Source of the DNA: Corallococcus silvisoli
GTDB lineage: Bacteria; Myxococcota; Myxococcia; Myxococcales; Myxococcaceae
Direction of reading: 5' to 3'
NCBI RefSeq assembly: GCF_009909145.1
Contig: NZ_JAAAPJ010000014.1
Span: forward strand, 186,001 to 250,000
Length of the DNA stretch: 64,000 nucleotides
Numbering within the stretch: position 1 is the stretch's first letter; each line of letters starts with the position of its first letter. The position numbers and the translations under genes were made by a program. This document shows, piece by piece, positions 27,593 through 36,684 of this stretch. The notes beneath the pieces are model-generated. The model was given only the letters and a program-made list of their open reading frames with translations. It searched no databases and had not been told where the DNA came from.

Positions 27593-29974
27593 ATGTCGCG
27601 GTCCATCCGGGCGCTTTCGTCGCTCGTCCTGCTTACCTCCCTCGTCACGCTCGCGGCATGCTCCTCGGAGGAGCCGGAGTCGACGGGGCTGACGCTGCCC
27701 TCAACGGAGCTGCCCGCCGCGACGGTGGGCGGGGCCTACGAGCAGGTGCTGACCGCGACAGGGGGCACGCCGCCCCTGACGTACTCGGTGGACAAGCTGC
27801 CGCCGGGCTTCTCCTTCTATGGAAACGCCGGCCGGCTGGTGGGGCCCGCGACGACGCCCGGCGAGTGGAGCATGGTCGTGGGCGTGCGCGACGCGAAGGG
27901 GGCCGCGAGCTCGCGGAGATACTCGTTGCGCGCGTGGCCGGCGCCGGCCATCTCCACCACGTCGCCGCTGCCGGACGCGACGGAGGGCAGCCCCTACACC
28001 TTCACCTTCACCGCCACGGGCGGGACGCCGCCGCTGACCTGGTCGCAGGCGGATGGCGCGATTCCGGAAGGCCTGGCGTTGTCCGCGGCCGGCGTGCTGA
28101 CCGGCGTGCCTCGGGGCCCCGCGCTGTATGAGTTCACGCTGCGGTTGGAGGACGCCAACGGCGTGCGCGCCGAGACCATCCTGCGGCTGCCCGTGCTCAC
28201 CATGTCCGGGGAGCTGCCCGACGGCGGTCCGGTGACGGACGGCGGGACCAAGACGGACGGAGGGACCGATGGGGGGACGGATGGGGGGACCGATGGCGGC
28301 ACGGATGGCGGCACGGGAGGGACTCCCGCGCTGCTGAAGGTGGGCAATTGGAACATCGAGTGGTTCGGGGACACGACGCCGGGCAACGGCCCGAGCGACG
28401 AGGCGTTGCAGCTGGCCAACGCGACGGCGGTGATCGCGGACGCGGGGCCGGACGTGATGGGCGTGGCGGAGATCGTCGGCGTGGATTCCTTCAACGCGCT
28501 GAAGGCGGGGCTGAGCGGCTATGGGGGCCTGCTCGCCAACGACTCCACGCGGGTGGGCGGCGCGACCTACTACTACGGGGCGGCGGACCAGAAGGTGGGC
28601 CTGCTCTACAAGACGAACGTGGTGGAGGTGGTGAGCGCGAACGTCGTCCTCGCGTCCTGTTCATATGACTTCGCCGGGCGCCCGCCGCTGCGCGTGGACC
28701 TGCGCGTGACGCGGGGCACGACCAAGGTGGACCTGACGGTGATGGTGCTGCACATGAAGGCGTTCGCGGATTCGGATTCCTATACGCGGCGCCAGAACGC
28801 CTCGGTGTGCCTCAAGGACTACCTGGACACGAACCTGCCGACGCAGAACGTGATGGTGATGGGGGACTGGAACGACGACGTGGATGTGTCCATCTACACG
28901 CCGTATGCGTCGCCGTTCCAGAACCTGGTGAGCGACACGGCCCGGTACAAGTTCCTCACCCTGCCGCTGTCGGAGGCGGGGGTGCGCTCGACGGTGAGCA
29001 ACAGCCAGTTCATCGACCACCAGATGGTGACGAACGAGCTGGTGCCGTACCACGTGGCGAACTCCACGGAGGTGCTCAAGCCCAACATCGCCAACTACAA
29101 GAGCAGCACGTCGGACCACTACCCCATCTTCAGCCGGTTCGACTTCGGCACGCTCACGCAGGCGCGCAGCGTGAGGGTCACGGCGCCCAACGGCGGAGAG
29201 ACGCTTCAGGCGGGCCAGACGTTCAGCATCACCTGGGTGTCGAGCAACGTGGCGGCGGTGGACATCCAGTACTCGCTGGACGGTGCGACGTGGCGCGCGG
29301 TGGCGACGAACGTGGCGGCGGCGAGCGGCCGCTACACGTGGACGGTGCCGAGCGAGTCCTCCACCACGGCGCGCGTGCGGGTGACGGACACGACGCGCGC
29401 GGATGTGGCGGACGTGAGCGACGGGGTGTTCACGATGACGCGGCCCACGCCGCAGGTGTTCATCAACGAGTACCTGGCGCAGCCGTACAACGGCGCGGCG
29501 GGGACGCCGGACTACGATCAGCAGTTCGTGGAGCTCTACAACGCGGGGCCGGGTTCAGTGGACCTGAGTGGCTGGAAGATCCACGACGCGGCGTCGTACC
29601 AGGGCACGGCGACGGCGCGGCACACGTTCGTTTCGGGCACGATACTGCCCGCGGGCAAAGGCTACGTCGTGTACTCGGGGGCCACGGCGCTGCCGACAGG
29701 CGCGACATACGCGACGGTCTCCAACGGCGGCCTGGGGCTCCGGTTCGACCGTGGCCGCAACCAGGGGGGCGCGGGCGACGTGGTGTACCTGGTGCGGCCG
29801 GACGGCACGGTGCAGGACAGCCACTCGTATCTGGACCCGAGCGTGCTCGTCTACCAGGGCTATTCGTTCAACCGCTCGCCGGACAGGAGCGCCAGTGGGG
29901 GCTGGGACCTCTGCTACAACCTCTACTCCCGCGACGCGACCCCGGGCCTCCGGGCGGACGGCACGGCGTTCTGA
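27593..29974 (+). CDS. lipoprotein nuclease-like protein with Ig-like, EEP and lamin-tail domains
   Basis: 793 residues. The signal peptide ends in lipobox LAAC. Order: two putative Ig-like (He_PIG) domains (about 30-205, ending PLTYSVDKLPPGF and PLTWSQADGAIPEGL), a GG(T)DGGTDGG spacer, an endonuclease/exonuclease/phosphatase domain (about 247-515; NWNIEWFGD, GDWNDDVD, SDHYPIFS), an Ig-like domain (about 525-615), and a C-terminal lamin-tail domain (about 620-793; FINEYLAQPYNG, FVELYNAGPGSVDLSGWKI). This is a typical extracellular nuclease design. The ATG at 27593 begins the signal peptide; the upstream open frame is not protein-like. Confidence 0.9.
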   Translation: MSRSIRALSSLVLLTSLVTLAACSSEEPESTGLTLPSTELPAATVGGAYEQVLTATGGTPPLTYSVDKLPPGFSFYGNAGRLVGPATTPGEWSMVVGVRDAKGAASSRRYSLRAWPAPAISTTSPLPDATEGSPYTFTFTATGGTPPLTWSQADGAIPEGLALSAAGVLTGVPRGPALYEFTLRLEDANGVRAETILRLPVLTMSGELPDGGPVTDGGTKTDGGTDGGTDGGTDGGTDGGTGGTPALLKVGNWNIEWFGDTTPGNGPSDEALQLANATAVIADAGPDVMGVAEIVGVDSFNALKAGLSGYGGLLANDSTRVGGATYYYGAADQKVGLLYKTNVVEVVSANVVLASCSYDFAGRPPLRVDLRVTRGTTKVDLTVMVLHMKAFADSDSYTRRQNASVCLKDYLDTNLPTQNVMVMGDWNDDVDVSIYTPYASPFQNLVSDTARYKFLTLPLSEAGVRSTVSNSQFIDHQMVTNELVPYHVANSTEVLKPNIANYKSSTSDHYPIFSRFDFGTLTQARSVRVTAPNGGETLQAGQTFSITWVSSNVAAVDIQYSLDGATWRAVATNVAAASGRYTWTVPSESSTTARVRVTDTTRADVADVSDGVFTMTRPTPQVFINEYLAQPYNGAAGTPDYDQQFVELYNAGPGSVDLSGWKIHDAASYQGTATARHTFVSGTILPAGKGYVVYSGATALPTGATYATVSNGGLGLRFDRGRNQGGAGDVVYLVRPDGTVQDSHSYLDPSVLVYQGYSFNRSPDRSASGGWDLCYNLYSRDATPGLRADGTAF

Positions 29975-29993
29975 CAGGCCACGGGTGACACGA

Positions 29994-30023
29994 CTTCCAC
30001 CCGGCGATCCGCTTGGGTGGAAG
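29994..30023. terminator. terminator-like hairpin between convergent genes
   Basis: CTTCCACCC (29994-30002) pairs with GGGTGGAAG (30015-30023) across a 12-base loop, 20 bases after the stop of the upstream gene. Confidence 0.5.
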
Positions 30024-30155
30024 GATGATTGTCGGGTCCGAAGGATGCAGGCAGCGCTGAGTGTGCTGCCAGCGGCCCGTGTGGCGATGGCCCACCGCCA
30101 TCCCCTCCCCGCCCCCACGCCGTCTTCGCGGGAGGCGTGAGGGCAGCGGGACGGA

Positions 30156-30809
30156 CTACAGCCGGAACTGCACGCGCACGCCGGGCTGGATCCAGACGTG
30201 GAGCTTCTTCTGGTCGCTGGCGATGTCCGCGCTGATCTCCGCGGCGCCCCCCAGCCGGAGCGAGTTCTTCGAGTACTGCCCCAGCGAGGCGGAGATGTAC
30301 GGGCCTACCGCGAGGGACCGGGTGAGCTGAAGGTCCACGCCGAAGTGGGCATGCCCCAGGTCGTAGCCCTGCAGCTTCAACCGGAAGCTGTCGTCCTCGC
30401 CGACCCCCAGCGTCCCGATCTCATAGCCCACGCCCACGCCCACCCAGGGCGCGATGAACCCGTCCGGCCGGAAGTGGTAGTCCAGGTCGATGCCGAACCG
30501 CAGCACCTTGCTCGAGCAGGAGCCCCCGTTCGAGCACTGGTCGTCGGGCCCCGACGCGATTCCGTACTGGAAGTAGGCGCCCAGCGAGAGCTGCCGGCTG
30601 AAGAAGTAGGAGAGGTCCACCTGCGGCGCCACCGAGCTCCCGAACGTGTCCTTCAGCGACTGCGCCTGGGTGGCGTCGCCCGCTGGAATGCCGAGGGCGG
30701 CGCGCACCCCCAGCGCGAGGCCGGAGCCCGAGGGCTCCTGGGCCGCGGCCGGCAGCGCGCCCAGACAGAGCAGCAGCATCAAGGATGGGATGAAGCGTCG
30801 AGCAGTCAT
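30156..30809 (-). CDS. probable outer-membrane beta-barrel protein
   Basis: 217 residues from the ATG at 30809. The signal peptide (IPSLMLLLCLGALPAAAQ) is followed by alternating amphipathic strands with Gly-rich turns (LSYFFSRQLSLGAYFQYGI, VGVGVGYEIGT, SLAVGPYISASLGQYSK) and a C terminus ending in VRVQFRL, the aromatic-plus-basic ending common for outer-membrane barrels. A Cys pair sits in a loop (DQCSNGGSCSS). No specific function is known. Confidence 0.78.
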   Translation of the reverse strand: MTARRFIPSLMLLLCLGALPAAAQEPSGSGLALGVRAALGIPAGDATQAQSLKDTFGSSVAPQVDLSYFFSRQLSLGAYFQYGIASGPDDQCSNGGSCSSKVLRFGIDLDYHFRPDGFIAPWVGVGVGYEIGTLGVGEDDSFRLKLQGYDLGHAHFGVDLQLTRSLAVGPYISASLGQYSKNSLRLGGAAEISADIASDQKKLHVWIQPGVRVQFRL

Positions 30810-31029
30810 GGTGTCCAGGGAGCAAGGCCGTCGTCGGACGGCGGTGGGAGGTGCGGCGGCGCCACGCATCGCAAGGCAAGCATGCGACCATGGGACCGGA
30901 TTTGCAGCGGTCCCGTTTTCACACCCGTTGTTTCCGCGAAGGAACAACGAAGCGCGACAGGAATGTCAGTCTGGCCCGCGCGGAGGCCGGACTTCATGCA
31001 AGGGTCCCGATGAAATCCGAGCCCCCGCC

Positions 31030-31707
31030 ATGTCCTCCTCCCTGAACGAAGACTCCGACGTCGTCCGCTGGCTGCGCGCCGAACGCGAGGCCCGCGGACT
31101 GACGCGCATCGAGCTGTCCGCCACCTGGAAGCCGCAAGAGTCACGCTACGACGACACGGTGAGCGCCACCGGCCCGGATGGCGCGCGGACGTCCAGCGCC
31201 CTGCCCGAAGCACAGCGCGTGCAGGTCCAAGCGCTGCTGCATCAGCACCCCACTCGCGGAAACGTGGAGCTGTCCATCCTCTGCGACGCTTCGTCCCCAC
31301 CGCGCATCCGGCTGACGGACGGCCCGCGACGCCGGGAGGACGCGAAGGAGCCACCTCAGGAGACTCCCACCCTGGATGCGCGGCCCTACGGGCGTGCCCT
31401 GGCGCAGCGGGTGGTGGAGCTCCTGGACGCGGGAGCGGACCTGTCCGTCACCGTCGACCCTCGCGAGGGCGTGGCTCGGGCCCTTTGGAAGCCCGCGGAC
31501 GGCACGTATGCCCAGGGCCTCCGGTTCAGCCAGGGCGACTCGCGGCCCCGAAGGACCTTCGCGACTCGGGAGGACTTCATCCGCTGGCTGGCGGGACACA
31601 GCGACCTCTCACTCGCCAGCGAGGAGCACCCGGACGACCCGCGCCAGTGGGGCCTGCCGAACTTCAGTCGCGCCTACTTCGCCCGGAAGACGGGCCGGCG
31701 GTCGTAG
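31030..31707 (+). CDS. unknown protein, conserved-looking
   Basis: 225 residues from the ATG at 31030. It is soluble, acidic and basic mixed, with no signal peptide or membrane helix. Two halves look alike: each has a helix followed by a strand pair (VELSILCDAS and DLSVTVDPREG), which may be an internal duplication. No family is recognised. The frame is open upstream without a better start. It precedes a hairpin-containing gap and the DUF2381 gene. Confidence 0.6.
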   Translation: MSSSLNEDSDVVRWLRAEREARGLTRIELSATWKPQESRYDDTVSATGPDGARTSSALPEAQRVQVQALLHQHPTRGNVELSILCDASSPPRIRLTDGPRRREDAKEPPQETPTLDARPYGRALAQRVVELLDAGADLSVTVDPREGVARALWKPADGTYAQGLRFSQGDSRPRRTFATREDFIRWLAGHSDLSLASEEHPDDPRQWGLPNFSRAYFARKTGRRS

Positions 31708-31726
31708 TCCGCGGCGGGTGGATGTC

Positions 31727-31762
31727 CCTCAAGGTATGGCTTCTCCTCCAGAATCCTTGAGG
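31727..31762 (+). promoter_or_regulatory. inverted repeat between two genes
   Basis: CCTCAAGG (31727-31734) and CCTTGAGG (31755-31762) are perfect inverted arms with 20 bases between. It stands 20 bases after the stop of the upstream gene and about 110 before the DUF2381 start. It could be a weak terminator or a regulator site; neither can be decided. Confidence 0.3.
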
Positions 31763-31872
31763 TAGGCTGGGTTTGCCATCTTCCGCGCATGTGCATGCAG
31801 GCTTCCCAGGCCATGGACCTCCGTTTCGTGTCACCCCTATCTGTTAGGTTTGAAGGATGGAGGTGACCTGTG

Positions 31873-32802
31873 ATGTCGCGGTTCGTTTCGGTCATTCCCG
31901 TGGTGCTGGGGATCCTGTTGGGAGCGGTGGCGGTGGCACAGCCACGTGTCACCGGGGTTCGGGAGCGCAAGGCCCGGCAGCTCACGCTGCGCGTGGAGGA
32001 GCCTCCGGTGCCGCATCCGCTGCATGTCGCCGCGGCGGAGGTAACCACCCTCACGTTCGACGCCCCCATCGAACCGGAGTCCGTGGACCGGGCCGCGCTC
32101 GCGCCCTACTTCTCGCGGGTCGCGGTGCATGAGGACGTCGTCGTGCTCAAGGCGTCCATGGACGTCCCCGCTGGGAAGGAGCCGGTGCTCACCGTGCGCT
32201 TCGCGGGCGCGGGGGCTCCGGAGCGGGTGACCTTCGTGCTCTCCACCGTGGAGGCCGAGGTGGACTCGCAGGTGGAGGTCTTCCGGCAGGGGCGCAGCGC
32301 GCAGGACCTGGGGAAGGAGCTCGCGGACCTGCGGGCCCGGTGCGCCGTCACCGAGGCGGGGATCGCGACGCTGCGGGCCCGGTGCGCGCTCAGTGGACTG
32401 GGCGGCGCGGTGCTGTCCGGAGCAATCACCCGGAAAGGCGTCGCCGTGGTGTATCTGCCGAACCCCTCCGAGAGCATGGGCCTGCGGGCGGGAGGGCCGC
32501 ATGCGCTCTACCGCTCCGGGACGGCGCGAGCGCTCGCCACGCGCCTCTTCAATCCCCCGGGGAGCGACCCCTGGGTCCCGGGGCTCGCGCGCGTGATCGC
32601 GCAGACGGCCGACGGCAGGGCGCGGGTGCTCCAGGAGCCGCCGCTGCTCATGCATGAACAGCGATTGGAGGCCGGTGCGCAGGCCTTCGTGGTCGTGGAG
32701 TGGCAACCCCCGCTGGAAACACCTCCCGGCACCCACCTCACGCTGGAGCTCTGGGATCGCGAGGGCAAGCGCGGTGTCCGTTGGGAGCAGGTGTCTCCAT
32801 GA
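31873..32802 (+). CDS. DUF2381 (TIGR02268) exported protein
   Basis: 309 residues. GGAGGTGA lies 6 bases before the ATG at 31873. Signal peptide SVIPVVLGILLGAVAVAQ. The rest is a beta-rich family seen almost only in Myxococcales: LTLTFDAPI-like strand near 50, a helical segment (GKELADLRARCAVTEAGIATLRARC, about 145-170), and a C-terminal repeat of strands (FVVVEWQPPLETPPG). Its job is unknown. It directly precedes a kinase gene by 33 bases, a recurring arrangement of this family, so it may act as or with the kinase's external partner. Confidence 0.85.
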   Translation: MSRFVSVIPVVLGILLGAVAVAQPRVTGVRERKARQLTLRVEEPPVPHPLHVAAAEVTTLTFDAPIEPESVDRAALAPYFSRVAVHEDVVVLKASMDVPAGKEPVLTVRFAGAGAPERVTFVLSTVEAEVDSQVEVFRQGRSAQDLGKELADLRARCAVTEAGIATLRARCALSGLGGAVLSGAITRKGVAVVYLPNPSESMGLRAGGPHALYRSGTARALATRLFNPPGSDPWVPGLARVIAQTADGRARVLQEPPLLMHEQRLEAGAQAFVVVEWQPPLETPPGTHLTLELWDREGKRGVRWEQVSP

Positions 32803-32835
32803 CAGGCCCTGACAGACCGCTGAACGGAGCAGGCC

Positions 32836-34779
32836 ATGCAGGGTGAGGGGTCTTCCGGGGACGTCTCGCCCCAAGGGAGGGACGCCTTCATCCCCACGGT
32901 GTTGGCGGTGGAGGCGCTCCCGCCTGGGACCCTCGTGGGCCCATGGACGGTCCTGCGACGGCTGGCCGCTGGCGGCTATGGCACCGTCTACGTGGCGCGG
33001 CGGAGCGACCGCGTCCGCGCCCCATGGGCCGCATTGAAGCTGGCCCGTCAGTCGGACACGCCCTGGTTCTCACGCGAAGCCGAGATCCTCTCGCGCTTGC
33101 GCCATCCCGCGGTGCCTCGACTGCTGGCGACCGGAGCATGGCGGCTCGGCGATGGGAGCCATCCCTTCCTGGTGATGGAGTACGTCGAGGGAGAATCGCT
33201 CTACGCCTGGTCCCGCGCTCGCAACCCCACGGCCCGTGACGTGGGAGCTCTGCTCGCGCAGGCCGCGGAGGCGCTTGCCTTCGCGCACCAGCGCGGCGTC
33301 CTGCACCGTGACTTCAAGGGCGACAACATCCGCATCCGGCCGGGTGGGAAGCTCGTGCTCCTGGACTGGGGCGCGGGCTGGCACCCGGAGGCCGTCCCGC
33401 TCACCGGCACCGGCCAGCTTCCTCCGGGGACAGCGCACTACTACAGCCCCCAGTTGCACCTGCGTCGCGTCCGCGCCCTTTCAGGACAGGTGCTGGAGGG
33501 TCCCAGCTACTCGGTCGCGGATGAGTTGTACGCCGTGGGCGTCACCTTCCACCGGCTGCTGACGGAGACCTATCCCGCCCCCGCGATGATGGAAGCGGGC
33601 GCCCTCCCTCCTCGAGGCCCCGCGACCTCCGCCGTGTCGCGGCTCAATCCGCGTGTACCGGAGGCGCTGGCATCGCTCATCACCCGGCTGCTCGCCTTCG
33701 CTCCCGACGCGCGTCCCCCGCATGCGCTCGCGCTGGCCTCCGAGGTCCAGCGGCTCCTCGCGGATGCCCCTCTGGACTGGGACGTGCCCTTGTTCGACTG
33801 GGCCTGTCCCCCCTCCCCTCAATCCCGCACCACCCAAGGAGATCCCCTCGCGGCGGGCCCGGTGGCGCCGGGCCAGGAAGCGGCGCTCCAGCACGCGCGC
33901 CGCCAGCGCATGGACCGGCTCCAAGGCCTGCGCGCCGCCCGGGAGCTGCGTCGCCGGAGCCCGGCACAGGTCGCCGCCATGGAAGGGCGGGCCATCCGCG
34001 CCGCCGCTCCATGGCGCCGCGAACGGGTGCGGCGGGCCCTCTGGCGTCGGAGTGCCACCGGAGCCCTCTTGCTCCTGGCGGCGGTCGGGCTGCTCTGGGG
34101 CCTGGGGACACCGCGGAAGCGGGCCTCCGAGGATGCAGCCCCTGTCAGCGCGCCCACCGCGAGGTCCGCGTCACCGTCCATGGCGCGGCCGTCGGGGTCC
34201 GACCAAGCTGCCGCGCCCGGGGCGGCCCCTCCTTCCCATGCGCCGCTCCCTCAGGAGACGAGCGCCATGAAGGTTTCACCGACGAAGCAGGCCCCTGGTT
34301 CCCTCTCACGCACCCTTGCCCGACGCTGCACGCTCGCGGTCGGCGCGGGGGCCACCCTCCTCTCCTGCGCGGGCGCGCCCCTGGTCCCCAAACCCCAACG
34401 CTGCCCCCAGGAGGCGCTGGAGGCGATGAAGGCACTGAACCTGGAGCGGGATGGGAAGGCGACCCTCACGCTCGACGCACGTCATCCCTGGAGCCTGGAC
34501 GCCGAGACCCTCACCGTCTCCGATGGCGACATCATCAGCGTCCAGGAGGAGGGCTACGGCCGGCTTCCCGAAGGCACCCTGCTCTACGGACACCTGTGGA
34601 CCGGCGGGGAGCGCGTGGTGGGCCGCTACACCCGGGCGCGGACGCCCGACGGCCGCACCTATCCGGTCTGCATCATCCTCGGGAACCCCGAGGGCTGGTG
34701 GAAGGAGAAGGGCTCCAAGCCCGGCGCCGCCATCGTGGACCGGCGCGTGGGCTACACCGTCGTGGACGCGTTCCCCTGA
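32836..34779 (+). CDS. transmembrane Ser/Thr protein kinase with C-terminal lipoprotein-like domain
   Basis: 647 residues. Kinase domain about 35-310: loop AAGGYGTV (44-51), Lys68 in ALKLA, HRDFKGDN (157-164), and DWG (177-179) where most kinases have DFG; the metal-binding Asp is kept. A helix-rich basic region follows, one membrane helix (about 407-424), a Pro/Ser/Ala linker, and at 478 a second start-like Met with a hydrophobic stretch ending LLSC. The last 130 residues form a separate domain (GRYTRARTPDGRTYPVCIILG). Fusion is the simplest reading; an internal start at 34267 is possible because AGGAG is 9 bases upstream. It follows the DUF2381 gene in one operon. Confidence 0.88.
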   Translation: MQGEGSSGDVSPQGRDAFIPTVLAVEALPPGTLVGPWTVLRRLAAGGYGTVYVARRSDRVRAPWAALKLARQSDTPWFSREAEILSRLRHPAVPRLLATGAWRLGDGSHPFLVMEYVEGESLYAWSRARNPTARDVGALLAQAAEALAFAHQRGVLHRDFKGDNIRIRPGGKLVLLDWGAGWHPEAVPLTGTGQLPPGTAHYYSPQLHLRRVRALSGQVLEGPSYSVADELYAVGVTFHRLLTETYPAPAMMEAGALPPRGPATSAVSRLNPRVPEALASLITRLLAFAPDARPPHALALASEVQRLLADAPLDWDVPLFDWACPPSPQSRTTQGDPLAAGPVAPGQEAALQHARRQRMDRLQGLRAARELRRRSPAQVAAMEGRAIRAAAPWRRERVRRALWRRSATGALLLLAAVGLLWGLGTPRKRASEDAAPVSAPTARSASPSMARPSGSDQAAAPGAAPPSHAPLPQETSAMKVSPTKQAPGSLSRTLARRCTLAVGAGATLLSCAGAPLVPKPQRCPQEALEAMKALNLERDGKATLTLDARHPWSLDAETLTVSDGDIISVQEEGYGRLPEGTLLYGHLWTGGERVVGRYTRARTPDGRTYPVCIILGNPEGWWKEKGSKPGAAIVDRRVGYTVVDAFP

Positions 34780-34793
34780 GCCACGCGCGGACA

Positions 34794-34813
34794 GGGCCTC
34801 GCCGATGAGGCCC
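34794..34813 (+). terminator. terminator-like hairpin after the kinase gene
   Basis: GGGCCTC (34794-34800) and GAGGCCC (34807-34813) form a perfect 7-bp stem with a 6-base loop, 14 bases after the stop. No U-run. Confidence 0.5.
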
Positions 34814-35190
34814 GCTCGGGGATGAGCCCTCCGCTCCAGAACGCAACGCTCCCCTTCCGCCCATGCCGTTCGAGGAGGCACGGGCCCCGTTGGAGCGGAC
34901 GCAAGCCGAGCGCCCCTTCCGGATGGCGAACCCACCGGGAGGGAAGACGGGTCGAGTGATGGACGAGCCCACGGGCCCGGCGTGAGAGGGTTTCCCGCGC
35001 GCCGGGTTCGTGGGAGCGGAGCCGAGCCAACCATGAACAGCGCTGTCCGGCTCACCGTCGTTCCTCTCCACGCGGGCCCTTGGGGGAGAATCCGCCTACG
35101 CAGGTGTGCAGCCCCGTGCACACGCGGCACGCCACCCTGGCGTCCTTCCGCGTGTTTGCGCGTGGCACGCAGGGTGAACGGGTGGCGGCC
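34814..35190. other. intergenic region without a supportable gene
   Basis: About 380 bases between the kinase hairpin and the beta-barrel gene. Several short frames exist on both strands but none has a ribosome site, signal peptide or family-like sequence. It probably contains the promoter for the 35191 gene. Confidence 0.4.
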
Positions 35191-35808
35191 ATGATCAACC
35201 GCCACGTCGCTCGTTCCTGCGTCCTCGCTGGCTTCTTCACCGCTCCGGGCATGGCGCTCGCCCAGGAGGAGACGGCTCGCGCTCCGCGCCCTGGCGAATC
35301 CGCTCGCTCACGCGGCGCGCTCGCCATTGGCATTCGCGGCCACTCGCTCTCCGTGGCGGCCTCACCCGACGCTCCGACCATCGCCGGGGACTTCGAGTAT
35401 CCCGTGATGAGATACCTCACGGTGTTCGGAGGCCTGCAGCTCGGCGTGGACATGAACGCCCTGGGCCTCCAGGCCGGCGGACGCCTCTATCCAGGCGGAC
35501 AGCCCTTCCAGGGATTCTTCCTGTCGGTCCAGGCGGAAGGCGCCTACTTCGATGGAGCCGGGCCGGTGAGCGGAACCCGCAAGTCAGTCGGCGGGCTGCT
35601 GGGCTATTCCCAGGTGCTCGGGAACAGATGGTCCATGTCGCTCGGCGCGGGCGCCGATGTCAGCCAGACGCGCAGCGAGACCGTCGTCCCGCCAGACCCG
35701 GTGTGCGTCCTCTTCACGCCATGTCTGCTGACCCATCACGAGACGCGTGTGGAGACGCAGGAGGGGGTGAGGCCCCTCGTCCGGGTGGGGGCCGCCTACC
35801 GATTCTGA
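35191..35808 (+). CDS. probable outer-membrane beta-barrel protein, unknown
   Basis: 205 residues from the ATG at 35191. Signal peptide SCVLAGFFTAPGMALAQ, then a charged segment and an antiparallel strand pattern with Gly/aromatic residues (YLTVFGGLQLGVDM, GFFLSVQAEGAYFDG, VGGLLGYSQVLG) and a final VGAAYRF ending in Phe, the classical outer-membrane barrel terminus. A Cys-containing loop (DPVCVLFTPCLL) precedes the last strand. No family function is recognised. The start has a weak ribosome site. Confidence 0.75.
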   Translation: MINRHVARSCVLAGFFTAPGMALAQEETARAPRPGESARSRGALAIGIRGHSLSVAASPDAPTIAGDFEYPVMRYLTVFGGLQLGVDMNALGLQAGGRLYPGGQPFQGFFLSVQAEGAYFDGAGPVSGTRKSVGGLLGYSQVLGNRWSMSLGAGADVSQTRSETVVPPDPVCVLFTPCLLTHHETRVETQEGVRPLVRVGAAYRF

Positions 35809-35949
35809 GCGGCCTCTGGATACCCCCGGGTTCGCAACCACCCCGAGCGCCGGACTCAAGAAAAAGCGCGCCGTGCGTGTAGCCACGACCCGATTTTCAG
35901 GGTCATTTCGTATCTCATTTCCAGAAGGGGCCCGGGAGGGCTGGGCGCG

Positions 35950-36684
35950 GTGCCCGGCCGGGCACCCACCCGGGACGGAGCCTTCCACGTGCTTCCAGGA
36001 ACCGAGCGGTCAGTCTTGGAAGCCTTCCGCCGGGGCGACACCGCGGTGCTCACCCAGGTGTACCGCACCTATTCGACAGAGGTACTGCGCTATCTGTCGC
36101 GCAGGTTCTCCGTGCACTCGGAGACAGGCGTGCGCTCCGTGGCGCTCACGCCCCTGGACCTGGACGCGGCCCATCAGGAGACGTTCGTGCGGGCCTTCCG
36201 CCCCCACATGCGCCAGGCCTACGACGGCGTGCGGCCCTACCTGGGCTTCCTGCTCACCGTCGCCCGCTCCACCGCCATTGATTTGATGCGCGCCTCCGGC
36301 CGCGTGGCCCGGGAAGCCATTCCGCTGGATGACGCGCCGGAGCTCGTGCACGCCCCCACCGACGGGCGCAGCCCCGAGGAGGAGGCCCTGGGCGCCGAGA
36401 TCCGCTCGCTGGTGCGCCGCTTCCTGGAAGCCCTGCCCGCCGAAGGCCGCGCCCTGGCCCAGCTGCGCTTCATGGACGGCCTGTCGCAGGAGTCCGCCGC
36501 GGACCAGCTGAAGCTCACCCGCGGAGAGGTGCGGGTGCGCGAGCGCCGTCTGCGACTGCAGTTCACCGAGCACCTGAAGAACTCGGGGTGGTTGGACAGT
36601 GACGCCGCACCGGGACGTCTGGAGCTGGGCGCCCTGCTGGCCACCCTGTCCCTGTGCGCCCTCTCATCCGGGAGCCTCCCATGA
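35950..36684 (+). CDS. ECF-type RNA polymerase sigma factor
   Basis: 244 residues from a GTG at 35950 (GGGAGGG 9 bases upstream); a GTG at 35989 would give a shorter form. Region 2 lies about 25-120 (YRTYSTEVLRYLSRRF, then ETFVRAFRPHMRQAY and VARSTAIDLMRASGRV). Region 4 lies about 150-210 (AQLRFMDGLSQESAADQLKLTRGEVRVRERRLR), with a helix-turn-helix. The C-terminal 30 residues are hydrophobic. It directs RNA polymerase to a small regulon. It overlaps the next gene by ATGA, so it is coupled to its own probable anti-sigma factor. The AT-rich gap before it (about 35850-35930) may carry its promoter. Confidence 0.9.
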   Translation: MPGRAPTRDGAFHVLPGTERSVLEAFRRGDTAVLTQVYRTYSTEVLRYLSRRFSVHSETGVRSVALTPLDLDAAHQETFVRAFRPHMRQAYDGVRPYLGFLLTVARSTAIDLMRASGRVAREAIPLDDAPELVHAPTDGRSPEEEALGAEIRSLVRRFLEALPAEGRALAQLRFMDGLSQESAADQLKLTRGEVRVRERRLRLQFTEHLKNSGWLDSDAAPGRLELGALLATLSLCALSSGSLP

